NCBI GenBank assembly: GCA_902776475.1
Contig: CACYQD010000001.1
Span: 166,831-230,830 of the forward strand
Direction of reading: 5' to 3'
From: an uncultured Prevotellaceae bacterium
Lineage (GTDB): Bacteria > Bacteroidota > Bacteroidia > Bacteroidales > Bacteroidaceae
Length of the DNA stretch: 64,000 bases
Shown: in pieces, positions 26,651 to 35,882 of the stretch
Layout: each line of letters begins with the position of its first letter
Position numbering within the stretch: the stretch's first letter is position 1
Program-made: the position numbers and the translations under genes
Notes under the pieces: model-generated
Database searches by the model: none
What the model saw: only the letters and a program-made list of their open reading frames with translations
What the model was told of the DNA's origin: nothing

Positions 26651-26838
26651 GGCTAGAGAGACTAGAGAGGCTATATAGACTAGGGGCACTAGGGAGACTA
26701 GGGGCACTGGAGAGACTAGAGAGCACTAGAGGCCCTAGGGAGACTAGAAAGCCTAGAGACCCTAGGGAGACTAGGGACACTAGGAAGACTAGAGGCCCTA
26801 GAGAGACTAGGAAAACTAGAAACCCTAGAAACCCCTAA
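26651..26838. repeat. 9-bp tandem array rich in CTAG
   Basis: Twenty-one degenerate units are anchored on CTA (one is CTG) from 26653 to 26835. They are spaced exactly 9 bp, except for two 10-bp steps (26716 to 26726 and 26825 to 26835). The consensus is about CTAGRGASN, with alternating GACTAG and CACTAG or CCCTAG units giving a partial 18-bp order. Eighteen units contain CTAG, a tetranucleotide that is usually rare in bacteria. The array fills the gap between rel and the pectinesterase gene. A start codon exists in one frame, but the peptide is a low-complexity Arg/Leu/Glu then Arg/Thr/Pro repeat, so coding is unlikely. Confidence 0.92.
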
Positions 26839-26883
26839 AAACCTTATTTAAAAACCTCAACCTACAAAAACCCATCAAAAAAA

Positions 26884-27867
26884 ATGAAACGCCTACTGAT
26901 CACATTGGCCCTGCTTGGCGCTGCCCTAATGTCGAGCGCCAAGAGCTATGACAACCCCGACACCATCATCGTGGCCCGCGACGGGACGGGCGAATTCCGC
27001 ACCGTCAGCGAAGCCATAGAGGTTTGCCGCGCCTTCATGGAATACCACAAAGTCATCTTCGTCAAAAATGGCACCTACAAGGAAAAAGTCATCGTACCCT
27101 CATGGCTCGACAACATCGAGATCCTGGGAGAAGATGCTGAGAAAACCATCATCACCTACGATGACCACGCCAACATCCGTCTCACCGGAACGGAGAAAGG
27201 CATGGGTACCTTCCGCACCTACACCATGAAAATCGAGGGCAACGGCATCACCCTGAAAAACATCACCATCGAAAACAATTCCGCTCGACTGGGACAAGCC
27301 GTGGCCCTGCATACCGAAGGCGACCGCCTCACCTTCATCAACTGCCGCCTGCTCGGTCACCAAGACACGGTTTATACGGGCAAAGCCGGCACACGCCTCT
27401 ATTTCTCACACTGCTATATCGAAGGAACCACCGACTTCATCTTCGGTCCCTCCACTGCCTGGTTTGAGGACTGCACCATCAAGAGCAAGGCCAACTCATA
27501 CGTGACGGCCGCCTCCACGCCAAAAGACGTGGAATATGGCTACATCTTCAATCACTGCCGACTCATCGCCGATGAAAATGCACAAAGCGTCCACCTGGGA
27601 CGCCCCTGGAGACCCTACGCCTATACCTTATTTATGAATTGCGAACTGGGAAAGCATATTCTTCCGGCTGGATGGCACAACTGGGGCAAAAAAGACAACG
27701 AACAAACAGCACGCTATCTGGAATACAATAATACTGGAGAAGGAGCCTCCAAGGAAGGCCGCGTCGCATGGAGCCGGCAGCTTACCAAGAAAGAAGCAGC
27801 CGCCATCACTCCACAGCACGTTTTCTCCATCCATAGTGAATGGATGCCTCTCGATATGGTTAAATAA
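26884..27867 (+). CDS. Pectinesterase family protein (CE8)
   Basis: This 327-residue enzyme has a signal peptide (about 1-19) and a right-handed beta-helix pectin methylesterase domain. Catalytic and signature residues are in place: GHQDTVY with Asp161, DFIFG with Asp184, and LGRPW with Arg240. It should remove methyl esters from homogalacturonan in the periplasm or at the surface, opening pectin to lyases. It lies 254 bp ahead of a SusC/SusD pair, which suggests a pectin-directed utilisation locus. The region just upstream is the 9-bp repeat array, and no consensus promoter was seen there. Confidence 0.94.
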   Translation: MKRLLITLALLGAALMSSAKSYDNPDTIIVARDGTGEFRTVSEAIEVCRAFMEYHKVIFVKNGTYKEKVIVPSWLDNIEILGEDAEKTIITYDDHANIRLTGTEKGMGTFRTYTMKIEGNGITLKNITIENNSARLGQAVALHTEGDRLTFINCRLLGHQDTVYTGKAGTRLYFSHCYIEGTTDFIFGPSTAWFEDCTIKSKANSYVTAASTPKDVEYGYIFNHCRLIADENAQSVHLGRPWRPYAYTLFMNCELGKHILPAGWHNWGKKDNEQTARYLEYNNTGEGASKEGRVAWSRQLTKKEAAAITPQHVFSIHSEWMPLDMVK

Positions 27868-27924
27868 TGTTTATTTTCATTAAATTTTTAAAAACCAACG
27901 CCCACATTTCATTCGGATAGTAGA

Positions 27925-27979
27925 ATTGTTCGTAATTTTGAACAATCAAAACAATGGTATATGGAATGAGTGTCATTCC
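27925..27979 (+). promoter_or_regulatory. SusC promoter with inverted repeat around the minus-7 box
   Basis: TAATTTTG (27933-27940) is a minus-7 box enclosed by the inverted repeat ATTGTTC (27925-27931) and GAACAAT (27940-27946). A second perfect hairpin follows just downstream, GGAATGA-gtg-TCATTCC (27963-27979), within the predicted leader of about 175 nt. No good TTTG box is found at 19-20 bp. Confidence 0.5.
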
Positions 27980-28121
27980 TTTAGTTACAAGTGACCATCG
28001 ATTGTGAAATCCATGGCTCCTGATGACTAACCAGATTACATCACCCCAACAAGCTACGATTATAAGTGAAGGACGAAAGAAAGACCTAACAACTTTTTAA
28101 GTATAACTAAAACAAACTTTT

Positions 28122-31100
28122 ATGTACCAATCCATCAAAAGAGCCACTATGGCTTTATGCTTGAGCCTGTGTTGTTTTATGGCTTTTGCCCAGAAAACCA
28201 TCACGGGTACTGTTACAGATGCGACTGGCGAGCCCCTCATCGGTGCCACAGTCTCTCTGGGAGGATCAAACGGTGTGATAACCGACATTGACGGCAATTT
28301 CACCTTGCAGGATGTCAGCAATGGAGCAACCCTCACGGTCAGCTACATCGGTTATCAGACCAAAACCGTGAAAGTAGGCAACCAAAACAACTACCAGATC
28401 ACGCTTGACGCCAATGACAAGTCGCTCGACGAAGTGGTCGTCATCGGTTATGGCACAGTGAAGCGCCGCGACCTGACCGGTGCCGTGGCATCGGTGACCG
28501 GTGAGACACTGGCTAAAAACCCTGTGTCCAACGTCGCTCAGGCCCTGCAGGGCCAACTCCCCGGCGTATCTGTCATCTCACAGGACGGCCGTCCTGGTGC
28601 CAGCATGTCTATCAGGGTGCGCGGCGGCGGTTCTATCACACAGTCCAATGAACCCCTCTACGTGGTGGACGGTGTCGTCACCGGACGTATCGACGACATC
28701 CCCGCAGATGACATCGAGACCATCGACGTGCTGAAAGACGCTGCCTCCACAGCCATCTACGGTGCCAGTGGTGCCAACGGTGTGATCCTCATCACCACCA
28801 AGAGCGCAAAGGAGGGCAAGACCCAGGTGAAATACAACATGTATTACCAAGCCAAGGAGAAACCCCAGCAGCTCGATGTACTCGACCCCTATGACTACGT
28901 ACTGCACACCTGGAGCTATGCCACCGCATACGGTGAGTCTTATGGCGACAATGTGGCCAAGTACTTCGGTCTGGGAACCAAATACGGCAACCACCTCAAT
29001 GAGTACAAGAACATGACCACTCACAACTGGGTGGATGACCTGATGGACAGTTCTCATTCCTGGAACCATGACCTCTCATTGAGCGGAGGTTCTGAGCGCA
29101 CCAAATATCGTGCATCTGTCAACTACATGAACGACAACGGTACCCGTATCAACACCGGATTCCGCCGTTGGAACGCCAGCTTCAAGTTCTCTCAGGACAT
29201 CAGCAAGAGTCTGAAGTGGGACCTCGACGCCCGCTACAGCGAGATGCGCTTCCGCGGTACCCGTTTCAACACGGCCACCTCTTCTTATTCGTTCCGTCCG
29301 GTGGACAACCCGCTGGGTGCAGACGCAGACCCCTCACAGATGGGTCAGGGCTCTACCTTCGTGGAACTTTCCCGCAACCCCCTCGACTACACCAAGAACT
29401 ATGACCAGTATACCGACATCAACCGTCTGAGAGTGAACACCGGACTGACCTGGACCATCATCAAGGGCCTCATCGCCAAGTCGGAGATCTCTCTCATGCG
29501 TGGTTGGCAGGAGCGCCGCACCTGGGACGGCGGAAAAGGTGACCAAGGCTACAGTTCAGCCCAGCTCTACAAGAACAACAGCTACAGCATCCGCTGGTCG
29601 AACACCCTGAACTACAACGTGCAGGGCCTCGGCGAAGACCACAGCCTGGGATTCCTCGCCGGCTATGAGATTCTTGCAGACAAGAGCAACTACAGCACCA
29701 TCTACGGATATGGCTATCCCGCTGAGTTCACGATGAACCAGGCTTTCGGTATGATCAACTTCACCGGAAAGACCAAAGGCAGTGAAGGCCTTGACAAATT
29801 TGAGAACGTCATCGGCGAGCCCAAGCACGTGATGTCCTATTTTGGACGCGTCAACTACTCCTACATGGGCCGCTACCTGCTCACCGCCACCTTCCGTGCT
29901 GACGGTTCCTCTCGTTTCGCACCCAACAGCCACTGGGGCTACTTCCCTGCAGCCGCAGCCGCATGGCGTATCTCCGATGAGGCTTTCATGGAGGGCACAC
30001 GCGACTGGCTCGACAACCTGAAACTCCGTTTGTCATACGGTACATCCGGCAACGACAACATCTCCGCAGCCCTCTGGCGTGAGACTTGGACCACCAAGAC
30101 CATCAGCGTCGACGGTGTCAACAAAGTCGTCTATCAGCCCGGTGAACTGATGGCTAATCCCGACCTCAACTGGGAGACCACCACATCCCGCAACATCGGT
30201 CTCGACTTCGGTATCCTCAGAGGCAAAGTACGCGGCAGCCTCGACTTCTACTGGAACACCACCAAGGACATCCTCATGAAAGTGCCCATCGACGCCTCGA
30301 CAGGATACAGCTACCAATACCAGAACGTTGGCCAGACCTCCAACAGAGGTATCGAGTTCTCCCTCTTCTACGAGGCCGTCCGCACAAAGGACTTCGGACT
30401 GAGCTTCAACCTCACCTACAACTACAACAACAATATGGTGGACGAGCTCAATCCTGACCTCGACCTCAATCCCGACACCCATACCGGATGGGGTTCCTCC
30501 ATGCGCAAGCCATTCTATGACTATATCATCCGTCCGGGTTATCCCGTGGGTACCATCCAGGGATTCAAGAGCATCGGCTACTACACCCTCGACGACTTCA
30601 ACTACAGCGACGGCGTCTACACCCTGAAGAGCGGTGTTCCCGACATCAAGAGCATCGTCAACTATCCCGCCGACGCTTTCAAGGGACATAAGGCCGATGG
30701 CCAGACCGCATTCCCCGGCATGGTGAAATTCGAGGATGTGAACGGTGACGGCGTTGTAGATGACAGCGATGCCACCGTCATCGGCAAGACCCAGCCCCAC
30801 CACACCGGCGGCTTCAACATCAACGGCAACTACAAGAACCTTGATTTCTCACTGGGATTCACCTACCAGCTCGGCGGCAAGGTGTATAACGCCAATGCCA
30901 TGCACGACATGATGGGCGACAAGGACAACAGCCTTGGCGGCAACCGCCTGGCCATCGTCAAGGACTGCTACCGCATCTATGACATCGATGCCAGCGGCAA
31001 CATCGTCGCCGTGACAGAGCCTGCCGCTCTGGCAGCACTCAACGCCAACGCCAAATACGCCCTCCCCTACTCTGAGTACGGCCTCGCCTCATCGGAGTTC

Positions 31101-31367
31101 ATCGAGGACGCTTCCTATCTGCGTCTCAACACGTTGACCATCGGTTACACCTTCCCCAAGACATGGCTTGCTCCCGTGGGCATCAACAACGTGCGTGTCT
31201 ACTTCACTGGTGCCAACCTCTTCTGCCTCACGGGCTACAGCGGCCTTGATCCTGACGTGAACACCAACCCCACCGCCGGCGGTGATGGTTTCCCGACCCC
31301 GTTCTACGATTACCAGGCCTATCCCAAGACCCGTTCTTATACATTTGGAATCAACGTAACATTCTAA
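28122..31367 (+). CDS. SusC/RagA family TonB-linked outer-membrane receptor
   Basis: This 1081-residue protein has a signal peptide ending at about residue 24 (AFAQ). A carboxypeptidase-regulatory-like domain covers about 26-105 (ITGTVTDATGEPLIGATV). The SusC hallmark VVVIGYGT leads into the plug domain (about 110-230), and a 22-strand barrel fills the rest, ending in YTFGINVTF. It would import glycans together with the SusD lipoprotein encoded 19 bp downstream. The pectinesterase before it suggests a pectic oligosaccharide, but substrate specificity cannot be read from sequence. Confidence 0.96.
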   Translation: MYQSIKRATMALCLSLCCFMAFAQKTITGTVTDATGEPLIGATVSLGGSNGVITDIDGNFTLQDVSNGATLTVSYIGYQTKTVKVGNQNNYQITLDANDKSLDEVVVIGYGTVKRRDLTGAVASVTGETLAKNPVSNVAQALQGQLPGVSVISQDGRPGASMSIRVRGGGSITQSNEPLYVVDGVVTGRIDDIPADDIETIDVLKDAASTAIYGASGANGVILITTKSAKEGKTQVKYNMYYQAKEKPQQLDVLDPYDYVLHTWSYATAYGESYGDNVAKYFGLGTKYGNHLNEYKNMTTHNWVDDLMDSSHSWNHDLSLSGGSERTKYRASVNYMNDNGTRINTGFRRWNASFKFSQDISKSLKWDLDARYSEMRFRGTRFNTATSSYSFRPVDNPLGADADPSQMGQGSTFVELSRNPLDYTKNYDQYTDINRLRVNTGLTWTIIKGLIAKSEISLMRGWQERRTWDGGKGDQGYSSAQLYKNNSYSIRWSNTLNYNVQGLGEDHSLGFLAGYEILADKSNYSTIYGYGYPAEFTMNQAFGMINFTGKTKGSEGLDKFENVIGEPKHVMSYFGRVNYSYMGRYLLTATFRADGSSRFAPNSHWGYFPAAAAAWRISDEAFMEGTRDWLDNLKLRLSYGTSGNDNISAALWRETWTTKTISVDGVNKVVYQPGELMANPDLNWETTTSRNIGLDFGILRGKVRGSLDFYWNTTKDILMKVPIDASTGYSYQYQNVGQTSNRGIEFSLFYEAVRTKDFGLSFNLTYNYNNNMVDELNPDLDLNPDTHTGWGSSMRKPFYDYIIRPGYPVGTIQGFKSIGYYTLDDFNYSDGVYTLKSGVPDIKSIVNYPADAFKGHKADGQTAFPGMVKFEDVNGDGVVDDSDATVIGKTQPHHTGGFNINGNYKNLDFSLGFTYQLGGKVYNANAMHDMMGDKDNSLGGNRLAIVKDCYRIYDIDASGNIVAVTEPAALAALNANAKYALPYSEYGLASSEFIEDASYLRLNTLTIGYTFPKTWLAPVGINNVRVYFTGANLFCLTGYSGLDPDVNTNPTAGGDGFPTPFYDYQAYPKTRSYTFGINVTF

Positions 31368-31386
31368 TCAATCAAGGAGAATAAAA

Positions 31387-33480
31387 ATGAAAAAAATACT
31401 ATATATCACATTATGCGCGGCCGGCATGTTGTCCATCACATCATGCGATGACTACCTTGAGACCGAGTCACCATCGACCGTGGATGCAAACTTCGTTTTC
31501 TCCAACATGGTGACTGCCCATGCCGCCATGGATGGCGGTTATGAGGCATGGCGCGACATCCTCCAGAACGGTGTGTTCGGCGATGGTCTGTGGTATGCCG
31601 CCGACGTGGCTGGCAGCGACATCATGCGTCACCCGGAAGCCTTCTCCAACCAGCCTGGCCGTCACTACCCGGAATCGTTCTACCAAAACGGCAAATACGC
31701 TGGTTCTTATGGTCTGCTTTCCTATCTGAAAGAGGATGATATCTATGCCAAGTTGTTCAATGTGGTGAGCAAGGCCAATGCCATCATCACTGCCGTCAAG
31801 GACATGAATGACTATGAAGAGAAAATCGTCAATGCCACCAGTGCCAACAGTCTGAGCCAGCTCTACGGCGAGGCCGTGGCCCTGAAAGCATCCGCCTACC
31901 GCGAGCTGATCAAGAACTGGGGCGACGTGCCCTACCAGGCCCGTCTGGGCGAGGCTGCAGGTGGACTCTCCTCACGCGACTCCATCTACGACGCCATCCT
32001 GGCCGACCTGATTGCCATCGAACCGCTGATGTATCCCCTCGGCAAATGTCCTGACTATGAGGCCAACGTGAAGAACTACTTCTCGCAGACCTACGTCGAT
32101 GGTCTCATCGGCCGTATCGCCCTCGAGGCAGGTGGCTATCAGACCCGCCGCGGCGACATCACTCCCATCGACGGCAAGGGCAACGCCCTGACCATCGAGA
32201 AAAAAGGCAACGACAACAATGGCGCCAGCTATGGCCGTCGCTCCGACTGGCAGAGTTTCATGACGATAGCCAAGACTTATTTCAAGAAAGCCATCGACAA
32301 CCCCGGCACTGCATCCTTCAGCGCCAACTATGAGACGTTCTTCAATCAGATGCACGGTGCTGACGCATCCTATGCCGATGAGTCCATCTATGAGGCTCCG
32401 ATGCAGCAGGGTGGCGGCAATGACGCCCGCAGCTACTCCCTGGGCCGTCCCTCCGACGGTGGTTCCAAGAACGCCTATCCTTGCAAAGCCTATGGTCAGG
32501 GACGTATCAACCCGGCCTTCTATTATGGCATGTTCGATCCGAAGGATATCCGCCGCGATGTCTCCTGCTGCGTCACTGGCAGCACCGGCAAGGGCGTGGA
32601 GCGCCTGATCCCCTTCAAACCCAACTCCAAGGCCAGCGGCGGTGGTATCTCCACCAACAAGTGGGATGAGAACCGTCAGGTCAACGTGTGGACAGCCAAC
32701 CAGCGTAAGGCCGGTATCAACCAGCCCTACATGCGTCTCTCGGAAATCTATCTGGGATATGCTGAGGCCTGCGCCGCAACCGGCGACAACAGCAGTGCCC
32801 GTACCTACCTCGACAAGATCCGCAACCGCGCATTCCCCAATGGCGGTGCCAACACCGACGCCTTCATCGCCAAGTCGGGCTCTCTCTTCAATGCCATCAT
32901 CGATGAGCGCGGTTTTGAGTTCGCTGGCGAAGGCGACCGCCGCTTCACCCTTATCCGCACCGGTCTGATCGGTGAGAAGATCAAGACCGTTAAGGAACTC
33001 ACCCGCAAGATGATCGATGGTCTGAAAGCCAACGGTTACTATCAGTTTGAGAACGGCAACGTCATCTCCAACTATGTGTGGACCAAACTCGTTGACGCCA
33101 AGAGCATCTACGGATACCGTCTGACGGGTGTCACACCTGCCGGCAAGGAAGACGACCCCGTGCTCTATCCGGGATGGCGTGGTCAGAATGACGACTGGGA
33201 GTCCTACGGTCTGAGCTACGGCACTTCCACTCCTGCCACCAACCTGGCCATCAAGGGTCTGTTCAGCCGCATCAGCGACGAAGAGGCAGCTGCCCTGGAG
33301 GCCGACGGTTACAAGAAAGAGAACTGGGGTGTCGACATCGTGAGCAACGATGACGAATACTACAAGTACCTCTTCCTCGACTATGACTACGTGAGCGCAC
33401 CGATTTACTTCTGGCCCTTCACACCCAACGTCATGGTCACCGGCGGTTTCACCAACGGTTACGGTTTCTCACAGGAATAA
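31387..33480 (+). CDS. SusD/RagB family nutrient-binding lipoprotein
   Basis: This 697-residue surface glycan-binding lipoprotein carries a signal peptide with a lipobox ending in SITSC, Cys20, followed by DDYLE, an acidic pattern associated with surface lipoproteins in Bacteroidetes. TPR-like helices surround segments typical of SusD: YGEAVALKASAYRELIKNWG, MRLSEIYLGYAEA and IIDERGFEFAGEGDRRF. The last is the conserved signature near the C-terminal third. It acts as a lid over the SusC barrel. It is the last gene of the SusC-SusD unit, with a strong terminator 20 bp after the stop. Confidence 0.96.
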   Translation: MKKILYITLCAAGMLSITSCDDYLETESPSTVDANFVFSNMVTAHAAMDGGYEAWRDILQNGVFGDGLWYAADVAGSDIMRHPEAFSNQPGRHYPESFYQNGKYAGSYGLLSYLKEDDIYAKLFNVVSKANAIITAVKDMNDYEEKIVNATSANSLSQLYGEAVALKASAYRELIKNWGDVPYQARLGEAAGGLSSRDSIYDAILADLIAIEPLMYPLGKCPDYEANVKNYFSQTYVDGLIGRIALEAGGYQTRRGDITPIDGKGNALTIEKKGNDNNGASYGRRSDWQSFMTIAKTYFKKAIDNPGTASFSANYETFFNQMHGADASYADESIYEAPMQQGGGNDARSYSLGRPSDGGSKNAYPCKAYGQGRINPAFYYGMFDPKDIRRDVSCCVTGSTGKGVERLIPFKPNSKASGGGISTNKWDENRQVNVWTANQRKAGINQPYMRLSEIYLGYAEACAATGDNSSARTYLDKIRNRAFPNGGANTDAFIAKSGSLFNAIIDERGFEFAGEGDRRFTLIRTGLIGEKIKTVKELTRKMIDGLKANGYYQFENGNVISNYVWTKLVDAKSIYGYRLTGVTPAGKEDDPVLYPGWRGQNDDWESYGLSYGTSTPATNLAIKGLFSRISDEEAAALEADGYKKENWGVDIVSNDDEYYKYLFLDYDYVSAPIYFWPFTPNVMVTGGFTNGYGFSQE

Positions 33481-33500
33481 AACTCCTGCATACCCATATA

Positions 33501-33534
33501 AAAATCCGGAGCCTTGCAGCTCCGGATTTTTTTT
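33501..33534 (+). terminator. Intrinsic terminator after susD-like gene
   Basis: A perfect 12-bp stem (33501-33512 with 33519-33530) with a 6-nt loop is followed by a run of T to 33534. The A-run on the left may also let it end transcription of the convergent MerR gene. Confidence 0.9.
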
Positions 33535-33607
33535 GTGCTATCTATTTAGACGGCATACCACCGTACAAATTCCATGTCCGTGGAACAACGCTTACAATTG
33601 CCTTGGA

Positions 33608-33961
33608 TTACGTCAGGCTGTCAAGCTGTTTCTTGAGCGTCATCAGCTCATCCCTGACCATGATCAGGTTCTCAAGCATCTTGGCGGTCTTATCGGTGCC
33701 GTCACGGTTCTCGTTGAGCATTTTCCTCGCTGCGGAGAGTTTGAAGCCGCGCACCTTCACCAAGTTGTAGATGACAGCTATCTGGTCGATGTCTTTCTGG
33801 GTGTATTGTCTCACCTTGTTGCCCGTGGTTTGGGGCTTGAGGTGCGGGAATTCTGTTTCCCAGTACCTCAAGAGACTCTCGTTGACGCCGAATTTTGCAG
33901 CCACTTCCTTGATGGAGTAATAGAGTCGCTTTGTCTTGGGTTTATCTGTATTCAATGCCAT
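33608..33961 (-). CDS. MerR family transcriptional regulator
   Basis: This 117-residue protein has an N-terminal winged helix-turn-helix of the MerR type (LYYSIKEVAAKFGVNESLLRYW, about 11-32), then VRQYTQKDIDQIAVIYNLV and a C-terminal helix that probably forms the dimer coiled coil. It has no effector domain and no Cys sensor, so it belongs with the short MerR-like proteins common in Bacteroidetes. Target and signal are unknown. It is divergent from the LRR protein gene. A minus-strand TACCTTTG box at 34023-34016 is a possible minus-7 element. Confidence 0.9.
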   Translation of the reverse strand: MALNTDKPKTKRLYYSIKEVAAKFGVNESLLRYWETEFPHLKPQTTGNKVRQYTQKDIDQIAVIYNLVKVRGFKLSAARKMLNENRDGTDKTAKMLENLIMVRDELMTLKKQLDSLT

Positions 33962-34078
33962 ATCGTCTTTTGTCTAAAAAATGAAGAAGCTCTGGTTTCA
34001 GAGCCATAGCTTCTGCAAAGGTAACAAAAAAATCGAATTATATCGGCATAAAAAAGGACATAATACGGATTTTTTGTT

Positions 34079-34086
34079 TAACTTTG
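34079..34086 (+). promoter_or_regulatory. Minus-7 box of the LRR protein gene
   Basis: TAACTTTG matches TAnnTTTG and lies 26 bp before the ATG at 34113. No TTTG box is found at the proper distance upstream. Confidence 0.45.
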
Positions 34087-34112
34087 CAAGCTATTACAAA
34101 AACGACTTACCC

Positions 34113-35792
34113 ATGATAGACAAAAAAAGACTTTCGGTATGCCTCGTGTTGCTCTTCTCCTTGCTCGTGTGCATGCCATCTTATGCACAGAGGAAAGGTG
34201 ACAAGGCCGACGTTCCCGCTCCACGCCTATACGGCGACATGCTCACAGTGAGGAACACGCGTCCCGGTGGACTGAAGCAGCTCCTCAACGCCGACATCAG
34301 GAAACGGGTGAGAAGACTCACCATCGAGGGAGCCATCAACAAAGAAGACGCCTCCGTGCTCCGCAGCATCGGCAACCGCAGTACTTGTTATAATGACCGG
34401 GCGAAAATCATCGACAACTATCTGGATCTCGACTTGTCGAGAGCCTATCTGGAAAGTTCCTTCATCAACGGCCAAGACGTGACATATACCGATATGTTCA
34501 GGAATGCCAGTCACATCCGCAGCGTCCGGTTGCCACGGAGGTTGAACGGTATAGGGCCGGGCACGTTCTACGGCAACGACCGGCTCGAGGACGTGGAGAT
34601 GCCCCGAAGCGTGAGATTCATTGACAGGGAGGCATTCAAGGGATGCAAGAAGTTGCGCGGTATACGGCTTCCGGAGGGTTTGGAGGAAATCGGCAGAGAG
34701 GCATTCAGCGATTGCACGGGACTGGAATACATCCAACTGCCGTCAACGGTGGCAGTCATCGGTGACCAAGCCTTCTACAACTGTCCCCTCACCGAACTGG
34801 AACTGCCCATAGGTCTCCAGACATTAGGCAAATCATGTATCTCCGGCACGAAAGTGCGCCAGCTCCACATCCCACGTGACACCCACATCGAGGGCGGCAT
34901 GCCCGGCAACAGTCCTCGCCTCGAACACATCACCGTCGAGAATGGCAACAATGAGTACAGCAGCCATGACGGCGTGCTCTATGACCGCGACCTGACCGTA
35001 CTTCTGGAGATGCCCATCGGACGGCAGGGTGTCTATACAATCCCAAATGGAGTCACCGAAATCAACGCATACGCTTTTCAGGGCAGTCAGCTCACCCGCG
35101 TCAATATCCCAGCCAGCTTGAGCATCATCGGTGAAGGAGCTTTCTGCAACTGCTCCAACATCGAGTCGATCTACATCCCTGAAAGGGTGAGCGAAATCCC
35201 TGCCCACACCTTCTCGGATTGTGGCAACCTGCGCCATATCGATCTCCCCAATGGCTTGCTAAGTATCGGCTCTCGGGCATTCAACAAGTGCATGCTCCTG
35301 GAAAATCTCCAGCTGCCTTCCAGCCTGAGGACCCTCGGCAAAGGCAGTTTCTACTCCTGCCAATCCATCCAGAGGTTGACGATTCCAGAGGGAGTCACCG
35401 TCATACCCGACCAGTGTTTTTTCAACTGCAAGAAAATGACCACGGTCAGGTTTCCATCCCGTCTGACGGAAATCTGTGAAGAAGGATTCAGAGGCTGCGA
35501 CATGCTCTCCTCGCTGATGCTCCCCAACTCACTGATGACCATCGGCAACGAGGCTTTCCGTGCCTGCCTCAGTCTCAGGGAGGTCACCATCCCCTCCTCG
35601 GTGAAGAAGATTGGCAAGAAACCGTTTATCAAATGCGGACAACTGCAACGCATCATCTGCCAGTCGCCCAACCCGCCGGAACTCAAGCATTACAGCAACG
35701 AGAAGGTCACGCTGATGGTGCCACGGGGCAGCGGCAATCTCTATAAAAAAGCCAAACAATGGAAAAAATACAAGACCATCGAAGAATATTAA
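34113..35792 (+). CDS. BspA-like leucine-rich repeat surface protein
   Basis: This 559-residue protein starts at the ATG at 34113. That start gives a proper signal peptide (MIDKKRLSVCLVLLFSLLVC, ending in SYAQ) and follows the minus-7 box, whereas the longer in-frame extension would begin upstream of the promoter. From about residue 120 to the end it consists of roughly 15-18 BspA-type LRR_5 repeats of about 23 residues, for example IGREAFSDCTGLEYIQLP and IGSRAFNKCMLLENLQLP. Proteins of this type in Bacteroidales are adhesins or surface proteins. No membrane anchor or sorting tail was recognised. Confidence 0.9.
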   Translation: MIDKKRLSVCLVLLFSLLVCMPSYAQRKGDKADVPAPRLYGDMLTVRNTRPGGLKQLLNADIRKRVRRLTIEGAINKEDASVLRSIGNRSTCYNDRAKIIDNYLDLDLSRAYLESSFINGQDVTYTDMFRNASHIRSVRLPRRLNGIGPGTFYGNDRLEDVEMPRSVRFIDREAFKGCKKLRGIRLPEGLEEIGREAFSDCTGLEYIQLPSTVAVIGDQAFYNCPLTELELPIGLQTLGKSCISGTKVRQLHIPRDTHIEGGMPGNSPRLEHITVENGNNEYSSHDGVLYDRDLTVLLEMPIGRQGVYTIPNGVTEINAYAFQGSQLTRVNIPASLSIIGEGAFCNCSNIESIYIPERVSEIPAHTFSDCGNLRHIDLPNGLLSIGSRAFNKCMLLENLQLPSSLRTLGKGSFYSCQSIQRLTIPEGVTVIPDQCFFNCKKMTTVRFPSRLTEICEEGFRGCDMLSSLMLPNSLMTIGNEAFRACLSLREVTIPSSVKKIGKKPFIKCGQLQRIICQSPNPPELKHYSNEKVTLMVPRGSGNLYKKAKQWKKYKTIEEY

Positions 35793-35816
35793 AGTAGGAT
35801 GATGAGTGAATCTTGT

Positions 35817-35824
35817 TATTTTTG
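35817..35824 (+). promoter_or_regulatory. Possible minus-7 box of alaS
   Basis: TATTTTTG lies 58 bp before the alaS start, in a short gap after the LRR gene. There is no matching TTTG at 19-20 bp, so confidence is low. Confidence 0.35.
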
Positions 35825-35882
35825 ATTAATTTAGCACACGAATTAAGAAACAAGCACATTTCATAAAGCAACAGATAAGAAA

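Noticed and set aside
26641-26838. A 65-codon peptide encoded by the 9-bp array
   Set aside because: Low-complexity Arg-rich repeat with a 10-bp slip that changes the repeat frame mid-way, so no consistent protein is maintained.
26651-26838. Possible CRISPR array
   Set aside because: Units are 9 bp with no spacers and no cas genes nearby.
33981-34112. Longer N-terminus for the LRR protein
   Set aside because: The extension lies upstream of the minus-7 box and precedes a good signal peptide at 34113.
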